Origin: Dactylonectria macrodidyma
Taxonomy: Eukaryota; Ascomycota; Sordariomycetes; Hypocreales; Nectriaceae
Assembly (NCBI GenBank): GCA_020744425.1
Contig: JAGMUV010000016.1
Location: 1,302,001 to 1,366,000, forward strand
Direction: 5' to 3'
DNA length: 64,000 bases
The position numbers were made by a program, and so were the translations under genes. The notes beneath the pieces were generated by a model. The model searched no databases and was not told where the DNA came from. It worked only from the letters and a program-made list of their open reading frames with translations. Positions 35,541 through 45,128 of the stretch are shown piece after piece; the first letter of the stretch is position 1; each line of letters starts with the position of its first letter.

Positions 35541-36558
35541 GCCGACGAGCATCCACGGGAGTGAGTGCTGAAAGAACCATTTTACGTATGGTTTGGCGAT
35601 GTGCTGTCTTCTCGGGTGCTTCCCTTCTCCGTGCAGCTGACGTTAGTAATGTGACGGATTCATGTAGTCTCGAACGCCGGGCGTAGGGTGAGAATAGGGC
35701 CCACGGCCGGAGTTGGACACGCTGCTCACCAACCACCCCCCACAACAGCTGTCAGAGTGTGCGCCAACATAAAGCTGTTGGCAACAGCGCCCAGCACCAT
35801 GGAGCATACGGATGGGCGCTGCCAGGCATGAGATACACGTCGTCAAACCCATCCGAGACAGAAACAGCTTGCGCATTTTCACAGTCCCGATTGGGCGCGG
35901 CGATAGGCGTACACATCGTCAACCCCGCTCGAGACAGAAGCAGCTTTGCGCATCTTCACAGTCCCGATTAGGGCATCACCGCCGACTAGCCGCCATATCC
36001 GTATGCTTCATGGTGCTGGGCGCTGTTGCCAACAGCTGTATGTTGCCGCGCCGACGAGCATCCACGGGAGTGAGTGCTGAAAGAACCATTTTACGTATGG
36101 TTTAGCGATGTGCTGTCTTCTCGGGTGCTTCCCTTCTCCGTGCAGCTGACGTTAGTAATGTGACGGATTCATGTAGTCTCGAACGCCGGGCGTAGGGTGA
36201 GAATAGGGCCCACGGCCGGAGTTGGATACGCTGCTCACCAACCACCCCCCACAACAGCTGTCAGAGTGTGCGCCAACATAAAGCTGTTGGCAACAGCGCC
36301 CAGCACCATGGAGCATACGGATGGGCGCTGCCAGGCATGAGATACACGTCGTCAAACCCATCCGAGACAGAAACAGCTTGCGCATTTTCACAGTCCCGAT
36401 TGGGCGCGGCGATAGGCGTACACATCGTCAACCCCGCTCGAGACAGAAGCAGCTTTGCGCATCTTCACAGTCCCGATTAGGGCATCACCGCCGACTAGCC
36501 GCCATATCCGTATGCTTCATGGTGCTGGGCGCTGTTGCCAACAGCTGTATGTTGCCGC
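35541..36558. repeat. 509-bp tandem duplication
   Basis: Two head-to-tail copies, 35541-36049 and 36050-36558. I saw only about two differences (35594 G versus 36103 A; 35726 C versus 36235 T). Each unit carries a foldback element with 49-bp arms and a 65-bp internal direct repeat. The near identity implies a recent event. Confidence 0.92.
35766..36045. mobile_element. foldback element (about 280 bp), first copy
   Basis: The arms at about 35766-35814 (CAACATAAAGCTGTTGGC...) and 35997-36045 (...GCCAACAGCTGTATGTTG) are inverse complements with about two mismatches. Between them a 65-bp unit ending in ACAGTCCCGATT occurs twice in tandem. No clear target duplication was seen. A second copy lies 509 bp downstream through the tandem duplication. 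Confidence 0.75.
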
Positions 36559-37300
36559 GACACTCCGATCCGCCTCTTGTTGGAAGGCAGCACGAACTTT
36601 TGTCCAGTAGACGTGCAGTCCCTTCTTCCCCGATACCCGAGATCCCATCTCGGTCAGCGACTGTCCATGTTGTCTCGCATCGTGTGCCAATGTAGCTTCC
36701 TCAAGCCGCCGCGTTGAGCGAAGCATACTCGAGCACGACAACGGACCTTCCCTGGCTTGTGTGCTAGACACTCGCCTCGGCCCCAACGAGGGCAAGCGCA
36801 CTGCGACGTGTTAGCGGAGGCGTCGGAGACGGAGAGGGTACGTGTCCAAGCTCGGAGAGCCTACTATACCTGTAACACGGATGAAATAAGAAATGAGTGC
36901 TACAGAGGTAGATGTTCGGACTGCTGCTCAATTGCAACACCATCCTGCGCAATGAGATGCAAGTGCGCCTGTTGAATTTCGATGCGGCTCAACAAGGCGA
37001 GCCTCTTTGCTCTTGATGCCCGCCCCGATGGCGATGGTGATGAACTAGTCTTAATAGTGGGTGATAGGTTGATTTCTCGGGTCTTGGGGATAAAGTGGGA
37101 GACAAACCTGTTGACGAGCAGGAAGGATGGGTGGGTGTGTCAGCTATCCGCAGATGTTGCCTCGCAGGCAGGTCAGAGAGCTGTTAAAAGTAAGATAATA
37201 GTAGTAAATGAAGTATGGGTAGGGACGGGAACACTTACAACATCGTCGCAGCAAATGTTCGAACAGTCAAAGAATCATGAAGAGGGGGGAGGGGGACCGG
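36559..37300. other. no gene recognised
   Basis: Short ORFs only. A 151-aa ORF from 36982 runs into the AAACGCC repeat and is probably not genic. Confidence 0.4.
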
Positions 37301-37312
37301 GAAGGGGGGACC

Positions 37313-37350
37313 AAACGCCAAACGCCAAACGCCAAACGCCAAACGCCAAA
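37313..37350. repeat. 7-bp AAACGCC repeat
   Basis: Five tandem copies of CAAACGC, just upstream of the larger CCAGTAAA array. Confidence 0.85.
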
Positions 37351-37422
37351 AAAGCAGCAAACCCAAAAGCAATGAAGCAAACCCAAAAGCAAGAAAAAAC
37401 GCCCGAGAACGCCGAGAACGCC

Positions 37423-37690
37423 AGTAAATGCCAGTAAACGCCAGTAAACGCCAGTAAATGCCAGTAAACGCCAGTAAATGCCAGTAAACGCCAGTAAATG
37501 CCAGTAAACGCCAGTAAATGCCAGTAAACGCCAGTAAATGCCAGTAAACGCCAGTAAATGCCAGTAAACGCCAGTAAATGCCAGTAAACGCCAGTAAATG
37601 CCAGTAAACGCCAGTAAATGCCAGTAATCACCAGTAAATGCCAGAAAATGCCAGAAAATGTCAGTAAATGTCAGTAAATGTCAGTAGCAG
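37423..37690. repeat. 20-bp minisatellite CCAGTAAACGCCAGTAAATG
   Basis: About 10 regular 20-bp units made of two alternating 10-bp half units (CCAGTAAACG and CCAGTAAATG), then decaying units (CCAGAAAATG, TCAGTAAATG) to 37690. The antisense Tyr-Trp-His-Leu-rich ORF is an artefact. Confidence 0.95.
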
Positions 37691-37829
37691 GAAATGGGGG
37701 AAGGGGGTGAGGTGGCCAAGCCACCAGCGACAACCTCTTGAATATAAAAAGTGGGGATTTCAATCGCAAAAGTAGTAGAGCATCAACAAAGACTCAGCAA
37801 CTCAGGCGAGAACATCCAACACAAACATT

Positions 37830-38670
37830 CAACCACAGCGCGAAAGCAAGCCATCTCACCCATGTCGAGATAAGCGGTGGCATGTGCGTTGCATGCAGAT
37901 ATCAAGACAGAGTTTTGGGATAATTCCTGAAACCTAGCATAACTTGCGAAGCGCCCACGGTCAGTCATGATGACTAAGGGCGGAGGATCAAAGAGGGAAG
38001 ACGTCAGTGGATTCCCATAATCAAGTCCTCTTGAGCAGCGACTGGCAAAAACAGAAAGGCTAGACCACAAAGGAACAAGGTTACCGAACGAAAGTACTTG
38101 GGGGGCGTCAGTGGAGTGAAAACCGGCATTAAGGATAGGTGTGGGATGAGGGAACTGAGGGAACTCAGGGAACTCAGGGAACTCAGGGAACTGAGAAAGA
38201 GCGAAAGACGAAGAGGCGAACGTCTCCAGACTCGGACTCAAAAGAGAAAAGAAAAGGAAAAAATCAATACTTTACCAGCAAGGTGGCCGGATCAAATGCC
38301 AATGAAGTGAGAGTGCGATCAAAGCTCAGTCGCAATTTCAACCTCAACAAGGTGATGTGTATGTGAGTGTGTCTGCTAGGACTTGATGCAGCTCAAGGAC
38401 GCGAGCTTCTTCGCTATTTATACCCGTGAGCATGGTAGAACTTAAGGTTCACAGCAAAAGATCCAGGCGATCCATCAACGGATTCGGTGGAAACCTTTCT
38501 GGGCGACGGTTGAGCTACCTCGCTAAAGCTTACTTGGTTCTCGCATGAGACGAAAAAGATGACGTTCTGATCCAGGCGACGTCTGATACTTTGCAGTACC
38601 ATGGTGTACAGCGATGCACACGTACGTGACTTCAATGTCAGTGTCTAGCTCCCTACAGTCTTTCTGGTGA
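37830..38670. repeat. repeat pair with 7540-8035 (inverted), with an extra 548 bp
   Basis: 37845-37977 and 38525-38660 match the blocks at 7789-8025 in inverse orientation. The segment 37978-38525, absent there, includes a GGGAACTCA 9-bp repeat (38148-38190) and, on the minus strand, a TATAAATA box near 38420. The duplication may have carried a promoter region, but no gene is clear. Confidence 0.7.
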
Positions 38671-38689
38671 GCTGATCTCGATCGTATTG

Positions 38690-38800
38690 TATGTCGTGTC
38701 GTGTCGTGTCGTGTCGTGTCGTGTCGTGTCGTGTCGTGTCGTGTCTCGTAGTGTCTTGGAGCGTTTTGGAGCGTCTTGTCGTGTCCTCGAATGTTTTCGA
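38690..38800. repeat. GTGTC pentamer/decamer array
   Basis: About eleven tandem GTGTC units followed by TTGGAGCGTC-type decamers; the inverse counterpart of 7431-7530. Confidence 0.85.
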
Positions 38801-39780
38801 ATGTCTGAAAAGGTCTCATCACGCCCCGCACGTCTTGCAGGGTCCCCCAATGCCCTACACCTACCTCGCCGTGTTCCTGCACATGTTCTTCGTCGTCAGT
38901 GTGAGTATGAACGAGGTGCGATTTCCCACCTTGTCCCCACATCCGCTTCACATTTGAGGACGACCTCCGCGTTTGTTTGTCAACCTCCTGTTTGTCAACC
39001 CCCTCTGTTTGTTTGTCAATCCCCTCTGTTTGTTTGTCAACCCCCAGTTTGTCAACCCCCTCTGTTTGTTTGTCAGCCCCCCTGTTTGTCAACCCCCTCT
39101 GTTTGTTTGTCAATCCCCTCTGTTTGTTTGTCAACCCCCAGTTTGTCAACCCCCCCCCCCCCCCCCCTGTTTGTTTGTCAATCCCGTCTGTTTGTTTGTC
39201 AACCCCCTGTCTGTCAACCCCCCCTGTTTGTCAACCTCCTCTGTTTGTTTGTCAACCCCACCTGTTTGTCAATCCCCTCTGTTTGCCAACCCCCTCTATT
39301 TGTCGACCCCCTGTTTGTTTGTCAACCCCCTCTCTTCCTTTCGGTCCGATGCGCACTCATCGCTGCGAACCCCCCCTGTTTGTCAACCCCCCCCTGTTTG
39401 TCAACCCCCCCTGTTTGTTTGCCAACCCCATCTCTTCCTTTCGGTCCGATGCGCACTCATCGCTGCGAACTGCCCCTCAATGTCCCGGCCCACCTCCTCC
39501 ACAATGTCTGGTGCTATCAAGCTTTCGCTGATCGCCCTCGCGACAATTCCCTTTCATGGACCAAGCACCCGTCCAGTCTAAGCAGCGACATCCTGAGGGA
39601 CCCGCTCCCGATCAAACGCGTCTGTCTACTCCGTATCTCCACGGCAGTGAACTCTATCAGGTTCTTGCGGCGGGCCCGGATGTGTTTAGTGTGTGTACCA
39701 TCATCGCGCGAGCGTCATGGCGAACATTTGTGGTCTTGTGGTCTTGTGTGTCCCCACATTCACGACAAGGTTGGAGACGA
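38800..39780 (-). repeat. dispersed repeat C, copy 4 (inverted), largest minisatellite
   Basis: The minisatellite CTGTTTGTTTGTCAACCCC extends over 38975-39430 with about 20 units and includes a 19-20 C run near 39150-39168. The GGTCCGATGCGCACTCATCGCTGCGAAC block appears twice (39350 and 39445), so part of the flank was duplicated with it. The 419-aa plus-strand ORF across it (38687-39946) is a product of the repeat. Confidence 0.85.
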
Positions 39781-40019
39781 CGCTCGACAGACGACGCCCG
39801 ACATACGATGCACGACATACAACGCACGACACACATCAAACGACACACAACACATGTCTAAACTCAAGACATATCCAAAAGCCTACACCGCCCCCTTGAT
39901 TCACATGACCCCTAGACCCCGCACCACACCAGAGATTTACACTTGATCGCATTGTAGTAGATCAAAAACGAGACCCATCGCATCGTCTTACGGGTCGTCC
40001 GAACGGATTGATCTTGAGA

Positions 40020-40425
40020 GTTCATCCATCCATCCATCCATCCATCCATCAGTCCGTCCGTTCATGCGTGGCGAGCTCGTTCAGACACAAACGTCATTTA
40101 CCGCTACGCATCCAGTATCAGCCTCCATCGCACTACTGGTGTCGAAGACAAGTGACTCCGGATCTATCCTAGGCTCACGCTCGTTTTCGCAGCCTGCGTC
40201 TGTATGTATGTATGTGTATATTCGTCCGGTTGGGACACAGAACCTGCTGGTTTGCTTGGTGCCAGGACAGTATATCCTGTCTGTCGCTGCAGCTCACAAG
40301 GTCAACTCTCCTAATCCCTCCGGATTGTAGCCTGCTAAGACACAGTTAGGTCCTACTGTAGCTGCAAAGCTGCAAAAATGATCTCTGCCCTAACGAAGTG
40401 CTAACAGCCGCTGCGAGGGGGGAAA
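40020..40425 (-). repeat. inverted copies of repeats D and E
   Basis: 40020-40180 is an inverted D fragment with a CCAT tetranucleotide run (40024-40052). 40245-40425 is an inverted copy of repeat E (25055-25280). Confidence 0.65.
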
Positions 40426-40509
40426 GCCGCTGCAAGGGGGGAATTTGTGTAGGGGATAGTTGTCGCGGCCTGAGTCGCTGTTGTCCTGGTTGTGGTGCAG
40501 GGTAAGGTA

Positions 40510-40574
40510 GTCTACTATGGGGTCTCGTCATTTCACTCAGAGCCGTCGTGAAATGACGAGACCCCCTAGTAGAC
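40510..40574. repeat. 65-bp hairpin with 27-bp arms
   Basis: 40510-40536 and 40548-40574 are inverse complements with one mismatch around an 11-bp loop. The arms begin GTCTACTA and end ATTTCAC. It looks like a minimal foldback insertion. Confidence 0.85.
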
Positions 40575-40734
40575 CGGGTTAGATTGGACCATGTACAGAG
40601 CATGTGCAAGGCGCTGCCCGAATAGGAAAACACTCAGAGCAGCTTATTGGCTAGATGCCTCAGGCCCCCACTTTTAGTAGTGACTCCCGTCTAGACACAC
40701 ACACACAAACACACGATCAAGTCACCGAAGTGCC

Positions 40735-41165
40735 ACGCTAGCTTTCCGACACCAGACACGAGTGACATTTTGTCGCACTTTAGTGGGCTAACAACAGTGG
40801 GACAAGCTTTTTGACAAAGCTTTTCGCGAGGTCGCGCCCGCGACTGTCCGTTGTGTCACGGACGAATGCGAGCGACGACATATTAACCTGTCACCTGTGT
40901 TCCGTCGCGCCATCTCGAGTACGTATCCACAACGCACGCGTAGCAAGCTCGTTTACACACAGATGTCATTTGTCGCTACATATCCCTTACCCTGCACCAC
41001 AACCAGGACAACGGCGACTGAGGCGATGGGCAACTCTCACCTGTAAAAAATTTTCCTTGGCACCCGCTGTTAGCGTTTTACTAGCGGAATTTTTTTTTTG
41101 CAAAGCCAAAAATGGCGGCAAGCGCAACTGTGGGTCTAACGGGGCTCTAACAGCTGCCGGAAGAA
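40735..41165. repeat. inverted repeat D plus repeat E-like block
   Basis: 40735-40990 is the inverse of 24400-24660 (CGCACTTTAGTGGGC, GACAAGCTTTTTGAC). 40985-41160 is a diverged E copy in direct orientation. Confidence 0.65.
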
Positions 41166-41931
41166 AAGGATTCAGAGAGTTGACCTTTCTTTGCGATGCT
41201 TGCCCCTACGACTTTCATGAGCTTCGCGAGCTCTTGACATCGGCTTCGGGCTTTTCTCCTGTGTGGTGCTTCCAGCTCTTTTGAGCCTCGACATTCTGGC
41301 CTCGCGAGCCGACGACATTCTGGGCGACGACATTGAGGGCCCCGCGCCCTCGACTCCCTATGCAGCTTCACGCTGCCCCGACGACACTGAGCTTCGCGAG
41401 CTCTTGACATCGCCTTCAGGCCTTTTCCTGTGTGGTGCTTCCGGCTCCTTTGAGCCTCGACTTTATGGCTTCGCGAGCCGACGACAATCTGGGCTCCGCT
41501 CCCTCAACTACCCGTCCGACCGACCTCTGCAGCTTCGGCTGCCCAGACAAAACCGGCAGCCACCGGCCGCTCGACCTCTTGGGCCCTCCGGCGCCCACCT
41601 AGGAAACAGATACGTACATTAGCAACTAGTGACCCGCTGGGCGTAACAAATTGTGTTTGAGTATGTCTTGTGAAGCCTATTTGACACACACTCGCTTAAG
41701 CACCCTAGTCAAGCCAAAAGATGTGATGACAATGTTTTATGACTAAATGATGGCCATACTGTGCATAGGAGAGAAATATTTAAGAAATTAATCCTAGCCA
41801 TCCGAGTTCAAACTACAGTCACCTAAAACAAGGTCTCCCCAAACCTGACTTAAGACTAGAGCAGAGCTGGAGTTCAAGGCCGGCGATTCCGTTTTCAACT
41901 CAGTGATCGCTTCATTACGTCTTCACTAGCC
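41165..41931. other. GC-rich decayed repeat, then AT-rich leader of the next gene
   Basis: 41180-41600 contains partial tandem blocks (GAGCTTCGCGAGCTCTTGACATC occurs twice, near 41220 and 41393) and a TGCAGCTTCGGCTGCCCAGA block also present at 6743. From 41620 the composition becomes AT-rich, probably the 5' region of the gene at 41932. Confidence 0.5.
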
Positions 41932-42484
41932 ATGGGTAGCTTCATATCGCGCCAGGTCAGGTATGTTTTCTTTATCTCTAAGATATATCTTATGCAAACA
42001 CTCTCAAAGGTCGATAGACACACGAAGTCAAATAAGCCAGCAAATTAAAACTTTCCACCCTGAGAGAATATCTACAGATAGAAAATGCGCTATGTGTGGA
42101 GGACGTCGGTCTCAGAAGCAACATAAAAGATCTAGTAACATCCTAGATCAATTTATCTGTTCGAGACAGCAATGTATGGAGTTTAAAGATCTCCTTACTG
42201 CTTCACTCCATAACAGACCGGTTATTATAGAGAACCACCACCATTATCACAAGACAGGATCGCGTTTAGCCATGCCAACTAGTTTTGCTGAGCTATCGGG
42301 TGAAAGCTCAATAGTTTATACAGAGCTACCGGGTGAAAGCTCAACAGTTCATACAGAGCTACCTGGGTACTCTGCCCACAATGCGCAAACGGAATATCTA
42401 GCTGAGGTAGAGGACATACCTCCTGTTGTGGATATCTCCACTAAACCGTCAGCGAAATATATGGACGGTCATGTACATCTATAA
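41932..42484 (+). CDS. hypothetical protein, Cys-pair motif and ELPGES repeats
   Basis: Exon 1 is 41932-41960 and exon 2 is 42010-42484, with a 49-bp intron (GTATGT...AAAG). The joined frame is open, about 167 aa. It starts MGSFISRQ, a possible N-myristoylation site. A CAMCGG...ICSRQQC arrangement (residues about 33-65) could bind zinc. The C-terminal half has three imperfect 10-11-residue repeats (ELSGESSIVYT, ELPGESSTVHT, ELPGYS). Composition is AT-rich, unlike the repeats on both sides. I recognise no family. The intron is inferred from consensus sites and because it allows the short MGS start; the unspliced frame from 41963 is also open. Confidence 0.55.
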
Positions 42485-43043
42485 GGGTTTTCTTTTTCTT
42501 TTTGAAAAATTTCATACACTATTCGCTTACTGGTATCTATCAAGAGTTATTCGGCATGATCCGTGGATCAGGAATAAAGGAAAGAACTGCCCAAATCGTC
42601 TATGAAGAAGTTGATGCCCACCAATTGGTCAGACGGCTGAGAAGGCTCTTACACCCCCTAGGCTAGGTCTTGGACCGAGCCCGGGTCGGGTCGGCTGGAT
42701 CAGTAACTCATCCTCGTTGCGTCGAAGGGGGGGCAGTCTCGGCGCCACAATAATTGGGTAGAAGACTCTCTACTAGGCTTTAGCTTATATTTTAACGGCT
42801 ATAGAAGAAGAAATTGTTGGTGTGGTGTTGTTTGTATAGTCCCGTTATCTTAAGAAGTGGGTAGGTGTAGAACGATTGGGCATGTCAAGAGACAGTCCAT
42901 TTTCCCTTCTCTCCAAGTCACCTCGGGCTCATTCGGGTTAGGAAACCTCGTGCGGGTCGGCTGTAGGGGACGCGAGCAGCCAGGCAGAACCTGCGTCTGC
43001 CCAAGTGCACACACGTAGCAGAATCGTCAAATGAGTGTCTTCC
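42485..43043. other. no gene recognised
   Basis: Mixed sequence with a CGGGTCGGGTCGG run (42690) and no significant ORF. Possibly an old transposon remnant. Confidence 0.4.
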
Positions 43044-43057
43044 TTTGGACAATGTTG

Positions 43058-43447
43058 TAGTAGTAGTAGTAGTATATTTAACGTGTTACGGGCTCAAGGT
43101 CCCGCCAACCGCCATGGGCGTAAAAACACGTGCTAAGCTGGCTATAGGGTAGTTGAGTCCCGCTCTAGGGTAGGCGGGGCCCAGTCTTATCTTGTTTGGA
43201 AGACGCGGTGTGGGCCGGGGGACCGGTCGCGCTTTTTGGGCGTGCCGTCGCTGCTCCTTGCTTGCTTCTTCCACTGTCTTCATCCCTCATTTCCCCTAAG
43301 CCATTCAGCATTTCTCAGCTAAACGCCTTATAATCTTCAAGCCTAGCACCCGTCAGCGGGATTTGAAGGCGCAACAGTATTCCAGTTGCAATTATCGAGC
43401 CAACTTTTCAGCAGCTCATCGAAATGTTTTCGACGGGGCCTCCGGGG
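43058..43447 (-). mobile_element. 3'-end LINE fragment with 14-bp target duplication
   Basis: Inverse complement of the 3' part of the element at 20577-22402 (about 22010-22402), including its (TAC)n tail (here TAGTAG at 43058-43073). Exact 14-bp duplications TTTGGACAATGTTG flank it (43044-43057 and 43448-43461). Only about 390 bp were copied, a typical dead-on-arrival insertion. Confidence 0.93.
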
Positions 43448-43461
43448 TTTGGACAATGTTG

Positions 43462-43785
43462 ATAGCATTCCGCTTGAGTGTACAGGGTAAGTAGGGTGGT
43501 CACGTCATTTTTTATATCCACAGATGAAGTAGGCTCAAGCCCCAGATACCGACGACTCAAGTTACTTGAGTCACCATGTGGAAAGATCGCTGCCTATTTC
43601 AGGGTCACTCCCCCCTCCTCGAGGACAACCTTACAATTTCCCCTTGAGTGCTCCGAATAGCAGCTAAGCTGAAACAGGTCAAATAGTCTATTGCTTTAGC
43701 CATCCTCCACAGCCTACTCTGCTTTTGTGATATTAAGGCGAGATTCACCAAGCGCTTACGAGAAAACATTGCGAGACTTTTGCGA
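43462..43785. other. upstream region of the Asp f 4-like gene
   Basis: No ORF of interest. It lies between the LINE fragment and a gene start, so it likely contains that gene's promoter. Confidence 0.4.
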
Positions 43786-44562
43786 ATGAAGCTCTTTCAC
43801 ATCTTCCATGCGTTGGGCAGCAACCTCGGTGTCATCGCGTGTTGGGGTACGCGCGACCATGAAAGACCTGATCGGTCTCCTGGAGAGTCTGCCCTACCTA
43901 TGCTCAGCCCGCGGAACCTCGCCAGGGAGGCTTTTCCTCAGTTCTGCAAAGGGGAATCCTATGAGAAACGAGCCACGGCCAGCGACATCTCATACAAGGG
44001 CAACGTCGGTACTGACGGGAACTACGGGTGCAATCTCATGTTAGTTCAGAATCACCTCGCGACTCTGTACGATTACACCGTCACCTTTACCAACGGTGCT
44101 GCGTTAGCCCAAAGATGTGTTTGCTGGTTGAAGATTGGTCCACATGGAGGAATCAACGGGTTCTTCCAGGGAAACCAAGTCCTGGAATTCAGCCTCCCTG
44201 GTCATAGCAGACAGGTTCTTGCCATTGACACAGACTCACAAGGTGGCTGCGCCTGTGACAATCCAAGGGTCCCAGTCACTGAGTATGGGCAGTTTGCGTC
44301 TACATGGTTAGAGTTTGATATAGCTAACGCTGCTAATGGCGGTTGGTCTGGAGCCGATGCGTCTTGCTTGGTGTCTGCTTTGTACGGTCTCGATATCCCA
44401 GGCCTCCAAGTCTGCAGTTACGATATGTGCTCTACCGTCAATCCCGACGGCACTGGCACCAATGCCTACATTGGTGGCATGGAGAACGAGGATGGGATTG
44501 GCCTGAATATACCACCGGGCCAAGTCCGACTAGTTGTGACTGTTGGGTATGGTGGTGTTTAA
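43786..44562 (+). CDS. secreted Asp f 4-like protein
   Basis: Intact 258-aa ORF from ATG at 43786. The N-terminus (MKLFHIFHALGSNLGVIA) is a plausible signal peptide, followed by a propeptide-like stretch ending in a KR pair (YEKRA, residue about 63). From about residue 80 the sequence follows the Asp f 4 family pattern: a 'NYGCNLMLV' start, a CVCWLKIGPHGGINGFF strand, a 'SRQVLAIDTDSQGGCACD' region and TWLEFDIANAANGGWSGAD near residue 185, then paired Cys. The family (fungal allergen Asp f 4 and homologues) is secreted and its function is unknown. The assignment rests on recalled pattern only. Cysteines are plentiful, fitting an extracellular protein. Confidence 0.75.
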   Translation: MKLFHIFHALGSNLGVIACWGTRDHERPDRSPGESALPMLSPRNLAREAFPQFCKGESYEKRATASDISYKGNVGTDGNYGCNLMLVQNHLATLYDYTVTFTNGAALAQRCVCWLKIGPHGGINGFFQGNQVLEFSLPGHSRQVLAIDTDSQGGCACDNPRVPVTEYGQFASTWLEFDIANAANGGWSGADASCLVSALYGLDIPGLQVCSYDMCSTVNPDGTGTNAYIGGMENEDGIGLNIPPGQVRLVVTVGYGGV

Positions 44563-45128
44563 GTAACACTGATACTATGGAACTTAAGCTAGACGGGCAT
44601 AATGACGTATCTGTCGGTTTTCTTTCTCTGGTTTTGTTCTTCCTCACCTGCATCATCCCCGCCTACCCTACAGCTTCCGTCACCTTGGGTGGTGTTGCTC
44701 TTGTTCCGTTGCCCAGCATAGTATATATATTGAATTCATTATTAGTCTGGCCTTCTCTTACTATTCCCGCTCGCACTCTTGTCTCTAGTATAAAAAGGTA
44801 GCTTACGTAGTTCAATATTTAACGCAATAGATAAATTAATCGGATGTGAGTTGGATGACTTTTCACTTCGTGTCTTGGGTTTTCGTAATATAGACTAAGT
44901 TCATTCTTAGTCATTTTAGCATCACTTCTGTGCCTAGGCCTTTAGCTATAAGCACATGTCATGTCCTCAGTCCGTCACCTTTCTGACAGGAATGAGTCCT
45001 TAGTTAGCTACCCTACTAGCAGACGTCTCTTGTAAGACGTGTGTCCTAAATTTGCTGCCGAAATCAGATATTAGACATTTTCAATCTATAATACCACCAC
45101 ATGGCTCGAGATCTGACGTATCGGCTCA
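44563..45128. other. intergenic
   Basis: AT-rich spacer between two secreted-protein genes; no ORF or repeat recognised. Confidence 0.5.

Noticed and set aside
37423..37690. CRISPR-like regular array
   Set aside because: Units are contiguous 10/20-mers without unique spacers in a eukaryotic genome; it is a minisatellite.
38687..39946. 419-aa ORF rich in CQPPLFV units
   Set aside because: It runs through the GTGTC array and the 20-unit minisatellite; the repeats are open in several frames by composition.
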